Assembly: GCA_964580655.1 (NCBI GenBank)
Contig: CAZOMR010000179.1
Location: 1 to 7,181 of the forward strand
DNA length: 7,181 bases
Direction: 5' to 3'
Source of the DNA: CAZOMR01 sp964580655
GTDB taxonomy: Bacteria; RBG-13-61-14; CAZOMR01
The position numbers and the translations under genes are program-made. The notes beneath the pieces were generated by a model. The model ran no database searches. It was not told where the DNA came from and worked only from the letters and a program-made list of their open reading frames with translations. Positions 1 to 7,181 of this stretch are shown here, one piece after another (position 1 is the stretch's first letter; the number at the start of each line of letters is the position of its first letter).

Positions 1-131
1 GATATACTACAATACCACAGATAAAAAAAGAAATCAAGTCAAATCATCACCAAATATGTCGCACACCCTCAATATTGTCTTGCCTTCGCAGTGAGTTTTG
101 ATTACAATTATAGTCGGAGCATCTGGCATTT
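1..131 (+). promoter_or_regulatory. AT-rich leader with putative sigma-70 promoter upstream of trmJ
   Basis: No convincing coding sequence is seen in this AT-rich stretch. A candidate promoter has TTGCCT at 80-85 (four of six matches to TTGACA), a 17-base spacer, and TACAAT at 103-108 (five of six matches to TATAAT). Transcription would begin near 115. A GGAG at 116-119 could serve as the ribosome-binding site for the ATG at 132, although its 12-base spacing is longer than usual and the 5' leader would be very short. An in-frame TAG at 111-113 stops the trmJ frame from extending further upstream. TATAGT at 109-114 is an alternative -10 box but is badly spaced from the -35. The promoter is inferred from consensus matching only, and the lineage's sigma-factor preferences are unknown. 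Confidence 0.4.
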
Positions 132-932
132 ATGGTTGAATCCGAGCTGATACAACATCTGGATAAAGTCCGGGTTGTGCTTGTTGGTACCAAGTTTTCC
201 GGAAACCTTGGATTCGTGGCACGGGTAATGAGGAACATGGATTTCTCCGATCTCAGGCTGGTGGCTCCGCGCGCGGAGCTCAACAAGGAGGCTTATACAC
301 TGGCCCTGGGAGGTGCAGGTATTCTCGACGAGTCGCGGATTCACGCGCGTCTTGAGCAAGCCGTATCGGACTGCGCCATAGTAATCGGCACATCGCGGCG
401 GCACGGGGTGAAGCGAAAGAATGTCATCAACCCGCGTCAGATGGCCGGGCTCTTGCGGCCTGTATTGGAGGTTAACCGGGTGGCTCTGGTGTTCGGCCCG
501 GAGGATGTCGGGCTATCTAATGATGACATCGCTCTTTGTCACTGGGTTGTCGGAATCCACCCCGACACGGATTATGAATCATTGAATCTTGGACATGCGG
601 TCGCGATCTTGCTCTGGGAGATTAACTATGCAGTCCGGGAAATTCAGGTTGACTCGCATAATTCCAAAGGACCCGGAAGACTTGCCAGTTCCAGAGACCA
701 GGAGAACATGTTCAAGCATCTTGAGCAGGTCTTGATCGAGTTGGGGTTTATCCAGGAGAGGGACCCCAGGCGGATGATGATTTTAATCCGGCAGATGTTA
801 CATAGGGCGTGTTTGAGCGAGCGGGATGTAAGGATTATCCGCGGGATTCTTCGCCAGATAAAATGGCGTCTGGATCATCCGGATGCCGAGGTTGATCATC
901 CAATGCTGAGAAAAGACAGGAGGATAAAATGA
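132..932 (+). CDS. trmJ: TrmJ-type tRNA (cytidine/uridine-2'-O-)-methyltransferase (SPOUT/SpoU family)
   Basis: This 266-residue protein is a SpoU/TrmH-superfamily RNA methyltransferase, close to the usual ~245-260 residues of TrmJ. TrmJ enzymes use S-adenosylmethionine to methylate the ribose 2'-OH of nucleotide 32 in the tRNA anticodon loop, in the cytoplasm. All three SPOUT motifs are visible. Motif 1 is around residues 16-35, with N25 and R31 in the NLGFVAR block. Motif 2 is at 117-133 (VALVFGPEDVGLSNDDI). Motif 3 is at 148-158 (YESLNLGHAVA), part of the trefoil-knot cofactor site. The GTSRR block at 86-90 matches another conserved TrmJ segment. Residues ~185-266 form a charged, helix-rich C-terminal extension, as TrmJ has. 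The ATG at 132 is chosen because motif 1 starts soon after it and an in-frame stop lies 18 bases upstream. The stop overlaps the next gene's start. The fold is secure; assignment to TrmJ rather than another TrmH-type enzyme, and hence position 32, is inferred from motif wording and length. Confidence 0.9.
   Translation: MVESELIQHLDKVRVVLVGTKFSGNLGFVARVMRNMDFSDLRLVAPRAELNKEAYTLALGGAGILDESRIHARLEQAVSDCAIVIGTSRRHGVKRKNVINPRQMAGLLRPVLEVNRVALVFGPEDVGLSNDDIALCHWVVGIHPDTDYESLNLGHAVAILLWEINYAVREIQVDSHNSKGPGRLASSRDQENMFKHLEQVLIELGFIQERDPRRMMILIRQMLHRACLSERDVRIIRGILRQIKWRLDHPDAEVDHPMLRKDRRIK
918..932 (+). promoter_or_regulatory. Strong Shine-Dalgarno and ATGA stop/start overlap between trmJ and the glycosidase gene
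   Basis: A perfect AGGAGG at 918-923 lies within the last codons of trmJ, five bases before the ATG at 929. The sequence ATGA at 929-932 is both the start of the downstream gene and the stop (TGA 930-932) of trmJ. Such overlaps usually mean cotranscription and translational coupling. The site also fixes the start of the glycosidase, because the signal peptide begins immediately after it. Confidence 0.85.
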
Positions 933-3418
933 TACGGAGATTTTCCAGGCAAGGTATCTGGACGGTGATGTTCCTGGCCCTTTTCATAGGGGCTGGCTCA
1001 CGGGCAACTGGGACGAGTGAGCTCGGAGCAGTGCTTTCATGGGAGAAAGTTGCTGACGGGGTGGTGTTCCAGTGCGATGGTGGAAGGGTCAGGATTTCAG
1101 CGCATGGAGATAAGATAGTCAGGGTTAGAGCGGTACCCGCTGGCGAGAGATTTAGCCCGGACAAGTCATTTGCGGTGATTGATTCAGCTCCTTCGGCCAG
1201 TGCGCCCGGCGTGAAAGAGACAGCAAAAGGCATTGAGCTTGAGACCAGGTCGCTCAATATAAAAGTTGATAAAAGTCGGTTCAAACTCGCTTTTTATGAC
1301 AAAAACAGCGATTTGATCAACGAGGATGGAGACGGGATTTATTTTAAGGAAAATGGATTGGTCTGGTGCGGCAAGGTCATGCCACCGGATGAGCATTATT
1401 ACGGGTTCGGAGAGAAGACCGGGCCGCTCGACAAGAGAGGCAGGGGAATGGAGATGTGGAACTCGGACGCCATGTATTCGGGTGAAAGAGACCCGCTGTA
1501 TCAGTCCCATCCTTTCTTCGTGGGCTTGAGAAAGGGCGTGGCATACGGGATCTTCTTTGATAACACTTACCGCTCATATTTTGACATGGGCAACATTTAT
1601 CCAGACAGCTACACCTTCAGCGCTGAAGGCGGGGACATGAACTATTATTTCATCTTCGGGCCGGAATTCAAGAGTGTAATCGAGGGATATACCTCGCTTA
1701 CAGGCAGGATGCCACTTCCGCCGCTCTGGTCTATCGGGTATCACCAGTGCCGGTATTCTTACAAGAACGAGGGCAGGGTGCGCTGGGTCGCGCGTAATTT
1801 TCGCGAGCGGCAGATTCCATGCGATGTGATTTACATGGACATACATTACATGGATGACTGGAAGGTATTTACCTTTCATCCGAAGCGCTTTCCTGATCCG
1901 AAGGGACTGATCTCGGACCTGGCGCAGGACGGGTTTAAGGTTGTCACCATCATTGATCCCGGGATCAAGGTGGAGAAGGGATACGCGCCTTACGACGAGG
2001 GAATAGCAAAGGGGTATTTCTGTCCCGGGCAGGATGGCACCCCGTTTACCGCGCGTGTCTGGCCGGGTGACTGCCACTGGCCGGATTTCACAAGACCGGA
2101 GGTGCGAGAGTGGTGGGGACACCTGCACAAAAAGCATGTGGATTACGGGGTAGCCGGGATATGGAATGATATGAACGAGCCGGCCATGTGGGGAAAGGAC
2201 ATCAGGCCTTTAGACCTTATGATCCCATCGGGCACACCTGACATGAACCAGATGGTTCACGGAACAAAGGCTGAGCCCCTTCCCCATGCCCGGATTCATA
2301 ATGTGTACGGCCTCCTTGAATGCCAGGCAACCTATGAGGGGTTATTGAAGCTACGGCCCAACCAGCGACCCTTTCTTGTGACCCGTGCAGGATACCCCGG
2401 GATATGGAGGTATTCAAGCGTCTGGACCGGGGACAACTTCTCCACCTGGCCAGCCCTGGCCATGTGTCTTCCAATGCATTTGAATATGGGCATCTCGGGT
2501 ATTACCTTTGTGGGTTCGGACATAGGCGGATTCACGCTTTCTCCCACACCGGAGCGTTTTGCCCGCTGGATACAGCAGGGTGTTTTTTATCCTTTTTGCC
2601 GCACCCACACAGCCATCCACATGCCCAGGCAGGAGCCGTGGAGTTTCGGGCCGACCGTTGAGAGGATCAGCCGGGAGGCGATTGAGTTGCGCTATCGGTT
2701 GATGCCATATACCTACAGCCTGTTCGAGGAATCGAGCCGGAAGGGTGTTCCGGTTATGCGGGCCATGGTGGTGGAGTTTCCCGATGATGAGGCGACTTAT
2801 GAGATCGAGGATCAGTTCATGTGGGGGGACCTGATTCTGGTTGCTCCGGTGGTGGAGAAGGGAGCCAGAGAGCGCTCGGTATATTTCCCGAAAGGCAGGT
2901 GGTATCGGCTTGATGATGATTCGGTGGAGCAGGGTCCGGGCCGCGCGGATGTTTCAGCAAAGCTGGATGAGTTGCCGCTTTATATCCGGGAGGGAGCGAT
3001 AGTCCCGCTCGGGCCTGTGATGAATTATACCGGGGAGCGACAATGGGACCCGCTCACGCTGGAGGTGTATCCTGGGGCAGAGCCGTCCTGGTTTGAGCTT
3101 TACGAGGATGATGGTGAGAGCCTTGATTACAGGAGAGGGGAATTTGCGCGGACCAGGTACACCTGCAGGAAGGATATGCATGGGATGGATCTCTCGGTCG
3201 AGGCGCGACAGGGGGCATATCAGGTGTCTGAGCGGGACATGGTTCTTCGCTTTCACGGCCTGGAAGAAAGACCGAAAGCCGTGACAATTATAAGCGGTAG
3301 TGAAAGGGATGCGCGCGTGCCTGCGGAATTCCGCTTCAATGAAAAAACAGGGATTCTGGAACTACGCCTCCGGGACAATGGACAGGAGCAGGTAGTCCGG
3401 GTTGAGATCGGAGGATAA
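929..3418 (+). CDS. Secreted glycoside hydrolase family 31 protein, alpha-glucosidase type
   Basis: This 829-residue GH31 enzyme hydrolyses alpha-linked glycosides from the non-reducing end with retention of configuration. A signal peptide is visible: basic MIRRFSRQ, a hydrophobic core at ~10-23, and a possible signal peptidase I site after A26 (S24-R-A26). There is no lipobox cysteine, so a periplasmic or extracellular location is expected. Domains in order are an N-terminal beta-sandwich (~30-255, with YYGFGEKTG near 155), a TIM barrel (~260-605), a proximal beta domain (~610-700) and a distal beta domain resembling DUF5110 (~700-829). The nucleophile is D414 in GIWNDMNEPAMW, and the acid/base is D502 in WTGDNFSTW. 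Further family blocks are MDIHYMDDW, GSDIGGF and CRTHT, so the active site looks complete. Length is typical of bacterial members. GH31 also includes alpha-xylosidases, isomaltosidases and other activities, so the substrate is not settled; the IHYMD and WNDMNEP wording favours alpha-glucosidase. No transporter or sugar regulator is nearby. The gene is coupled to trmJ. Confidence 0.93.
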   Translation: MIRRFSRQGIWTVMFLALFIGAGSRATGTSELGAVLSWEKVADGVVFQCDGGRVRISAHGDKIVRVRAVPAGERFSPDKSFAVIDSAPSASAPGVKETAKGIELETRSLNIKVDKSRFKLAFYDKNSDLINEDGDGIYFKENGLVWCGKVMPPDEHYYGFGEKTGPLDKRGRGMEMWNSDAMYSGERDPLYQSHPFFVGLRKGVAYGIFFDNTYRSYFDMGNIYPDSYTFSAEGGDMNYYFIFGPEFKSVIEGYTSLTGRMPLPPLWSIGYHQCRYSYKNEGRVRWVARNFRERQIPCDVIYMDIHYMDDWKVFTFHPKRFPDPKGLISDLAQDGFKVVTIIDPGIKVEKGYAPYDEGIAKGYFCPGQDGTPFTARVWPGDCHWPDFTRPEVREWWGHLHKKHVDYGVAGIWNDMNEPAMWGKDIRPLDLMIPSGTPDMNQMVHGTKAEPLPHARIHNVYGLLECQATYEGLLKLRPNQRPFLVTRAGYPGIWRYSSVWTGDNFSTWPALAMCLPMHLNMGISGITFVGSDIGGFTLSPTPERFARWIQQGVFYPFCRTHTAIHMPRQEPWSFGPTVERISREAIELRYRLMPYTYSLFEESSRKGVPVMRAMVVEFPDDEATYEIEDQFMWGDLILVAPVVEKGARERSVYFPKGRWYRLDDDSVEQGPGRADVSAKLDELPLYIREGAIVPLGPVMNYTGERQWDPLTLEVYPGAEPSWFELYEDDGESLDYRRGEFARTRYTCRKDMHGMDLSVEARQGAYQVSERDMVLRFHGLEERPKAVTIISGSERDARVPAEFRFNEKTGILELRLRDNGQEQVVRVEIGG

Positions 3419-3420
3419 AA

Positions 3421-3451
3421 AAACGGGGAACCTGGTTTTGGTCCCCCGTTT
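3421..3451. terminator. Bidirectional intrinsic terminator between the convergent glycosidase and pilY1 genes
   Basis: An inverted repeat pairs 3421-3432 with 3440-3451 (12 positions, one A/C mismatch, GC-rich core) around a 7-base loop at 3433-3439. On the - strand the stem is followed by seven U residues (the A run at 3417-3423 partly overlaps the stem base), which makes a classical Rho-independent terminator 21 bases beyond the pilY1 stop. On the + strand the trailing sequence is GTTTGTTC, a weaker U tract, so termination of the trmJ-glycosidase transcript may be less efficient. Its place between two converging genes fits this dual use. Confidence 0.85.
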
Positions 3452-3472
3452 GTTCAGCACTGCATTCAGGGC

Positions 3473-6400
3473 TTAGAGCTTGAAATCCACGCCCTCGCCC
3501 CATGAGAGGATAAAGCCGCCCTTAGTGGTATAATAGTCGTCCTGGCCCCAACCCATCTTTTCCGAAGCCGAGAAAACCACTCCCGGTCCCCCTCCGCGCG
3601 TGAGTTCTCCGGGTTTGGGTGGATTGAATGTGATCAGCTCGCCGGAGGGAGTTATCGTATAGCAACCGGTAGCTGATATGGCTTTTTGTTTGACCCTTTG
3701 CAGTTCCGTGGAACCCTCTACATTGAGTATGCCCCAGCCGCTGAGATGGTCCACTTTCCAGAAGAACACGGAGCCGTTCTCGCAGACATTTGGCCGCTCC
3801 ACAGGGGAGTAGGTGTAAAAGATCAGGTTGCCTCCTATAACCACTGGCGGGCCCATGATCTTTTCACCGGGCTGGAGGGCAATAGGGAATCCGCATCCAT
3901 GCAATCTCTCGTCGCTGGTAATTGACCATGTGCTCCAGTTGCCCGACCACTCTGTCGTATCTCCATGGTAAAGGGTGCCATAAGAACAGCCACTAATGGT
4001 ATCACTGTCAATTATGGCAAAGACGCGGTTAACCGATTCTTCATTCAGGGCCTCATCGGATTCCTCTATATGTCCGGTGCCGAAGTAAACTATCAGGTCT
4101 TGTGAGTCCTCAAGTGCAACCACGGTAGGCCGATAGAAGACAGGCCGGCGCCAGGAATCATATGTGTCCCATTTTGGGTCTTTGTCCTTTGTTTTATAAT
4201 ACGGCCCTTTTCCGTCAAGGTCTGCTGTGTCGTAGAAGAGGGAGAGCTTCCACTCGGTCGTGTCCGAACTGAGAATGTTGGCCTTCCATACCCGCCCCTG
4301 AATGTCGCCGATATAAATGATGTCACCATATCCATCCTTATCCCGGTCCACCACGGCCGGGTCACCGGGAAGATTATTCGTGTTGAAATAATCAGGATCA
4401 GGATAAGGGCTATCCCCGGGGTCCTCTGTTTTGTCCGGGATCAGGAACCGCTTGAGTATCTGGCCGTCTTCCACATTGATGATATACAAATAAGATCCAA
4501 TCCGGGCCTCGTCGCTCTCGCTCCAGCCGCCTCCGAATACAGCTATTACACGGTAGTCAAGAGGCAGGCCCGGCTCTTTATAGTGCACTTCAGACACGAC
4601 AGGATTAGACCAGCTGTCCCCCATATAGCCCGGGTCATCGAACATCCATTTTGGCTGGGCCCACGGTGCTGGTTCCGGAGAGGTATCCTCGGAGGAGGTG
4701 GTATCTGCATCGGTGATTTCCAGGCTGAAGTAAGATCGCCCTCCCTGACGCAGGCCGCACAAGAGATAGGTATACCAGCAGGTTTCCTTATCAGGGTCAC
4801 AGCCTATGTTCTTCGCCTTTGTAGTATCAGCAGGGATCACAGAGGGATCAACATGGAGTTCGACATCCGCGGCCGCAGGGCTTCCGTCCACATAATACCA
4901 CTGGACTCCCTGCCAGAGGTATGACAGGTTTTCATGGACCGAAGGCGGGATGTAGGCAAAGCTTTCTTCCAGGAAGTTCCGGCTCGTGTCATCGGGGTCT
5001 CCGTCAACATCTTCAAACAGGAATGCGTGGAGCATGCCGTCATTGGCCCCGACATAGATTATGTCCGGGCGATCGTAATGGTATTCGGCGAATTTTTTGT
5101 AGGTAAGGCTCTCCATGACAAGAGGCCCCCCTGGCTCGGTAACCAGTTTGGGGCTGGAGCGGTTAATTGCGCCCAGGCGCCATTCTCTTGTCTTCATTTC
5201 GTCCCGGAATAATGCGCCGGCCTTACCGCGAACGAATTCAATCAGCAACTCCGTATCATCCCAGTCCCCGTCCTGCCAGGTCAAAGTATCTCCGTCTATG
5301 TCATCGGGATCAAGCGATGGGCTCAGGTCCATGCTATTGGGTGCGGAGGGGATAAAGTCAACTTTTTCCAGAGTGTTGCCCTTTAAAAGCGCTGTAAAGA
5401 TGTCCCTCTTAAGATGATCGTTCGGACCGTTCAGGTCGTTCAGTAGTTCAGCCGCATCAATGAAGGGATTATCATCGGTGGCTGTGATGATGGTGCCGCC
5501 CCATTGTTCCGAGGTAAGCTCTTGCAGGCCCACGAAATGTCCACGCCACAGATAATCAAATGGTGCGATCTCAAAGTATCCTGCGGCGAGGGAGCTCTGG
5601 TTGGCATTGACCACAGGCGCTGACCGGGTATAGGTATCAGCCAGGACGATGTTCATGATGCTAGCCAGCGAGGATTTCAGTTCAGCCTCATCTTTAGCGT
5701 AAAAGGGATCGGTAATATTCCCCATATCTTCCGTCCACGCGGGTCCCCAGTCCGAATAGTCAGCCAATGCTTCAAGCTGTTGCACATAATCTGCGTTATA
5801 CTCAATAAAGAATCCGATGAAATAGGTTTTGGTTCCCAATTTCGGGCCACCGCCATCAGGGTCTTCATTGAGCGCTTTGACATATTTTTCCATGCGGGCT
5901 AGTGTTGAACTCATTGAACCCCCGCCGCCTTCATCTGCCTCACCACCATCAGTAACGAGAATGAGGTAGTTGCGCCTGCAGTTAAAGTAGTAATATGGGT
6001 CTGCCTGAACGATATGTCCGTGGTGATCATTATAGTTGAACTGGTCTGCCGAGTTTTCCCAATCTTCAGCGACCCAGTGGTCATACATGCTTGGGTTGGT
6101 GTTATAAGAGGGATTGTAACCGTCAATACCGTCGCCCCACCAGTCGCCGTAGAGGTAGGTATAGGCGTCTCTAAGGGAATGAGAAATAGGGGTGCCTCCG
6201 GAGGGGTCTGTTTGATCGCTGTTGATGACATTCTGGATCGTCTCGTTTTCCTCGCCCAGATTACTTAGCAGGTCTCCGCCTTTCCCGGTATCCCAGTCGT
6301 TGCCATGGAAGTCGTTATTTCTATAGTATTCAAATTTGATGAGCCCGTATCTCACATCATAGATGTCCATGATTCCGAGTTCTTCCTTTGCCAGGGGCTC

Positions 6401-7181
6401 ATATAGGAGGCAGTCCGAGGTGCAGACAGTGATGCCTCCAACGATGCCGTCAAAGAAGCCGCCGTAATCCGGGTCATCAAGCGAGATGGTGTTAAGATCA
6501 GCGGGTTGGTCATAACCCAGGGTATCACGGATATGAATATCCAGTCGGATAGCATTGCCTGTCTTGGTAAATTCAGGCCCTGGCACACCATCCGGTTCAT
6601 AGGCCCCTGTTGCGTATGTATATTCATCCACTTTGGTGATATAAGGAATCTTGCTCATAATATTGTCCTTGATCTCTTGTTCTGTCCACGCGGGATGATA
6701 TATCTCTGCTTCCGGTGTTCCGGCAGGCACCGTCTTATACACATCGCGGTCCTCGCTTCTCCCGTCGCCCCACCAGTCATTGCATGAGCGGTCCGGTGGC
6801 CCGTCCGTGCAGACCTCATCGGAATCATGGTATATGTAACTATCGGTTCCAATGGCATTAAAGAAATCCTCAAATGTCACGCCCGAGTTGACTAAATCAT
6901 CGTTCATGAGAGACGCATGATATAGGTCCAGGCGATCCGCTATCACGAATTTGTCTCCGATCGCGTAAGCTGGCCCGCCCATGTCCGGCCTTGGAACCGG
7001 CTGATAACACGGATAACTTCTCCACCTCCACCATACCCATCTTCGGTAACAGTCATCAGCATATGTCACGCGAAAGAGGTAGCCTTCCATCTTCTTACCG
7101 TAATTTGTTACGAAGGCGTCATGGAAAGAGGTATTCAATATGCCTGGCCCGTATGCCACCTGAAATATTTCCCGATCGTAG
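3473..7181 (-). CDS. pilY1: PilY1/PilC-type type IV pilus tip adhesin, 5' end beyond the window
   Basis: At least 1,235 residues are present. The frame has no stop up to the right edge, so the true start and signal peptide are missing. A GTG at 7159 is only the first start-like codon and is used here for numbering. PilY1 proteins sit at the pilus tip with minor pilins and act in pilus extension and retraction, adhesion and surface sensing. The N-terminal half is a von Willebrand A-like domain: strand VRYGLIKF at 269-276, MIDAS-type threonine T323 in GGTPI, and LVTDGG with D404; the DxSxS motif is not seen and presumably lies upstream. Conserved PilY1 blocks follow: WRGHFVGL, FVRGKAG with LGAINRSSP, DIIYVGANDGMLHAF (699-713), YVDGSPAAADV, CGLRQGGRSYFSLEITD and YFGTG (~1023). 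An EF-hand-like calcium loop DRDKDGYGD lies at 938-946 in the predicted C-terminal beta-propeller. The last family block, around FYTYSPVERPNVC, is near 1110-1122. Numerous cysteines and an acidic, aromatic-rich composition fit an exported protein. The stop is at 3473-3475. Family assignment is strong; specific function in this organism is inferred. Confidence 0.92.
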   Translation of the reverse strand, partial: YDREIFQVAYGPGILNTSFHDAFVTNYGKKMEGYLFRVTYADDCYRRWVWWRWRSYPCYQPVPRPDMGGPAYAIGDKFVIADRLDLYHASLMNDDLVNSGVTFEDFFNAIGTDSYIYHDSDEVCTDGPPDRSCNDWWGDGRSEDRDVYKTVPAGTPEAEIYHPAWTEQEIKDNIMSKIPYITKVDEYTYATGAYEPDGVPGPEFTKTGNAIRLDIHIRDTLGYDQPADLNTISLDDPDYGGFFDGIVGGITVCTSDCLLYEPLAKEELGIMDIYDVRYGLIKFEYYRNNDFHGNDWDTGKGGDLLSNLGEENETIQNVINSDQTDPSGGTPISHSLRDAYTYLYGDWWGDGIDGYNPSYNTNPSMYDHWVAEDWENSADQFNYNDHHGHIVQADPYYYFNCRRNYLILVTDGGEADEGGGGSMSSTLARMEKYVKALNEDPDGGGPKLGTKTYFIGFFIEYNADYVQQLEALADYSDWGPAWTEDMGNITDPFYAKDEAELKSSLASIMNIVLADTYTRSAPVVNANQSSLAAGYFEIAPFDYLWRGHFVGLQELTSEQWGGTIITATDDNPFIDAAELLNDLNGPNDHLKRDIFTALLKGNTLEKVDFIPSAPNSMDLSPSLDPDDIDGDTLTWQDGDWDDTELLIEFVRGKAGALFRDEMKTREWRLGAINRSSPKLVTEPGGPLVMESLTYKKFAEYHYDRPDIIYVGANDGMLHAFLFEDVDGDPDDTSRNFLEESFAYIPPSVHENLSYLWQGVQWYYVDGSPAAADVELHVDPSVIPADTTKAKNIGCDPDKETCWYTYLLCGLRQGGRSYFSLEITDADTTSSEDTSPEPAPWAQPKWMFDDPGYMGDSWSNPVVSEVHYKEPGLPLDYRVIAVFGGGWSESDEARIGSYLYIINVEDGQILKRFLIPDKTEDPGDSPYPDPDYFNTNNLPGDPAVVDRDKDGYGDIIYIGDIQGRVWKANILSSDTTEWKLSLFYDTADLDGKGPYYKTKDKDPKWDTYDSWRRPVFYRPTVVALEDSQDLIVYFGTGHIEESDEALNEESVNRVFAIIDSDTISGCSYGTLYHGDTTEWSGNWSTWSITSDERLHGCGFPIALQPGEKIMGPPVVIGGNLIFYTYSPVERPNVCENGSVFFWKVDHLSGWGILNVEGSTELQRVKQKAISATGCYTITPSGELITFNPPKPGELTRGGGPGVVFSASEKMGWGQDDYYTTKGGFILSWGEGVDFKL
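6129..6145 (-). repeat. 17-base direct repeat, copy 1 (encodes DWWGDG at residues 339-344 of PilY1)
   Basis: The 17 bases CCGTCGCCCCACCAGTC (+ strand reading) are identical to 6762-6778. Both copies lie in the same reading frame of pilY1 and encode the same six residues, DWWGDG. This copy lies just after the GGTPI block of the vWA-like domain. The identical codons suggest duplication or constrained codon use rather than chance, but the repeat is short. Confidence 0.6.
6762..6778 (-). repeat. 17-base direct repeat, copy 2 (encodes DWWGDG at residues 128-133 of PilY1)
   Basis: This is the second identical copy of the 17-base element at 6129-6145, about 630 bases away. It lies in the N-terminal part of the visible pilY1 frame, following a segment with two cysteines (EVCTDGPPDRSC). 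Both protein copies sit in Asp/Gly-rich loops, and no longer similarity between their flanks is obvious by eye. Confidence 0.6.

Noticed and set aside
1..131. Riboswitch, small RNA or end of an upstream gene in the left leader
   Set aside because: The stretch is short and AT-rich, with stops in the frames checked and no strong stem-loops. A simple promoter explains it adequately.
835..1284. 149-codon - strand open frame across the trmJ-glycosidase junction
   Set aside because: It is antisense to two well-supported genes, has a low-complexity Ser/Thr/Pro-rich product, and covers the functional ribosome-binding site.
1574..2137. 187-codon open frame on the - strand inside the glycosidase gene
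   Set aside because: It lies wholly antisense to the conserved GH31 catalytic domain and has no recognisable motif. It is a by-product of GC-rich codon use.
4583..4924. 113-codon + strand open frame antisense to pilY1
   Set aside because: It runs opposite to conserved PilY1 blocks and its product matches no family I recognise.
5908..5960. Gly/Glu-rich stretch GGEADEGGGGS in PilY1 as a possible frameshift or repeat artefact
   Set aside because: The frame continues smoothly on both sides into conserved vWA and PilY1 sequence, and the stretch directly follows the LVTDG strand, so it is an ordinary flexible loop.
7157..7159. GTG at 7159 as the translation start of pilY1
   Set aside because: The frame stays open upstream to the window edge (codons for YDREIFQ precede it). 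There is no signal peptide after the GTG, and the family's N-terminal DxSxS motif is missing. The real start must lie outside the window.

Overview
The window carries three protein genes and two short intergenic stretches. It most likely comes from a Gram-negative bacterium that makes type IV pili, because the largest gene encodes a PilY1/PilC-type pilus-tip protein. The pattern of conserved blocks in that protein resembles homologues in Geobacter-like and other deltaproteobacterial or deep-branching lineages. That placement is an impression from family knowledge, and no marker in the window fixes the phylum. The genes are moderately GC-rich by eye, and the first ~130 bases are clearly AT-rich.

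Layout: 1-131 is a non-coding leader with a plausible sigma-70-type promoter. On the + strand, 132-932 encodes a TrmJ-type tRNA 2'-O-methyltransferase. It overlaps by four bases (ATGA) with 929-3418, a secreted family 31 glycoside hydrolase (alpha-glucosidase type) with both catalytic aspartates intact. The 54-base gap at 3419-3472 holds a 12-bp-stem hairpin that can end transcription from both sides and is better built for the - strand. The - strand gene, 3473 to the right edge, is a pilY1 homologue that remains open at its 5' end and so is incomplete here.

How the genes relate: the + strand pair forms a two-gene, probably translationally coupled operon joining an RNA-modification enzyme to an exported sugar hydrolase. 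No shared pathway is evident. The pilY1 gene converges on this operon and is functionally separate; its upstream neighbours, often minor pilin genes in other genomes, lie outside the window.

I see no CRISPR array, insertion sequence, RNA gene or clearly undescribed system. The points most worth a second look are all modest: the coupled trmJ-glycosidase pair, a Trp/Arg-rich loop between two cysteines in the PilY1 protein, a repeated DWWGDG motif in the same protein, and the canonical calcium loop in its propeller.
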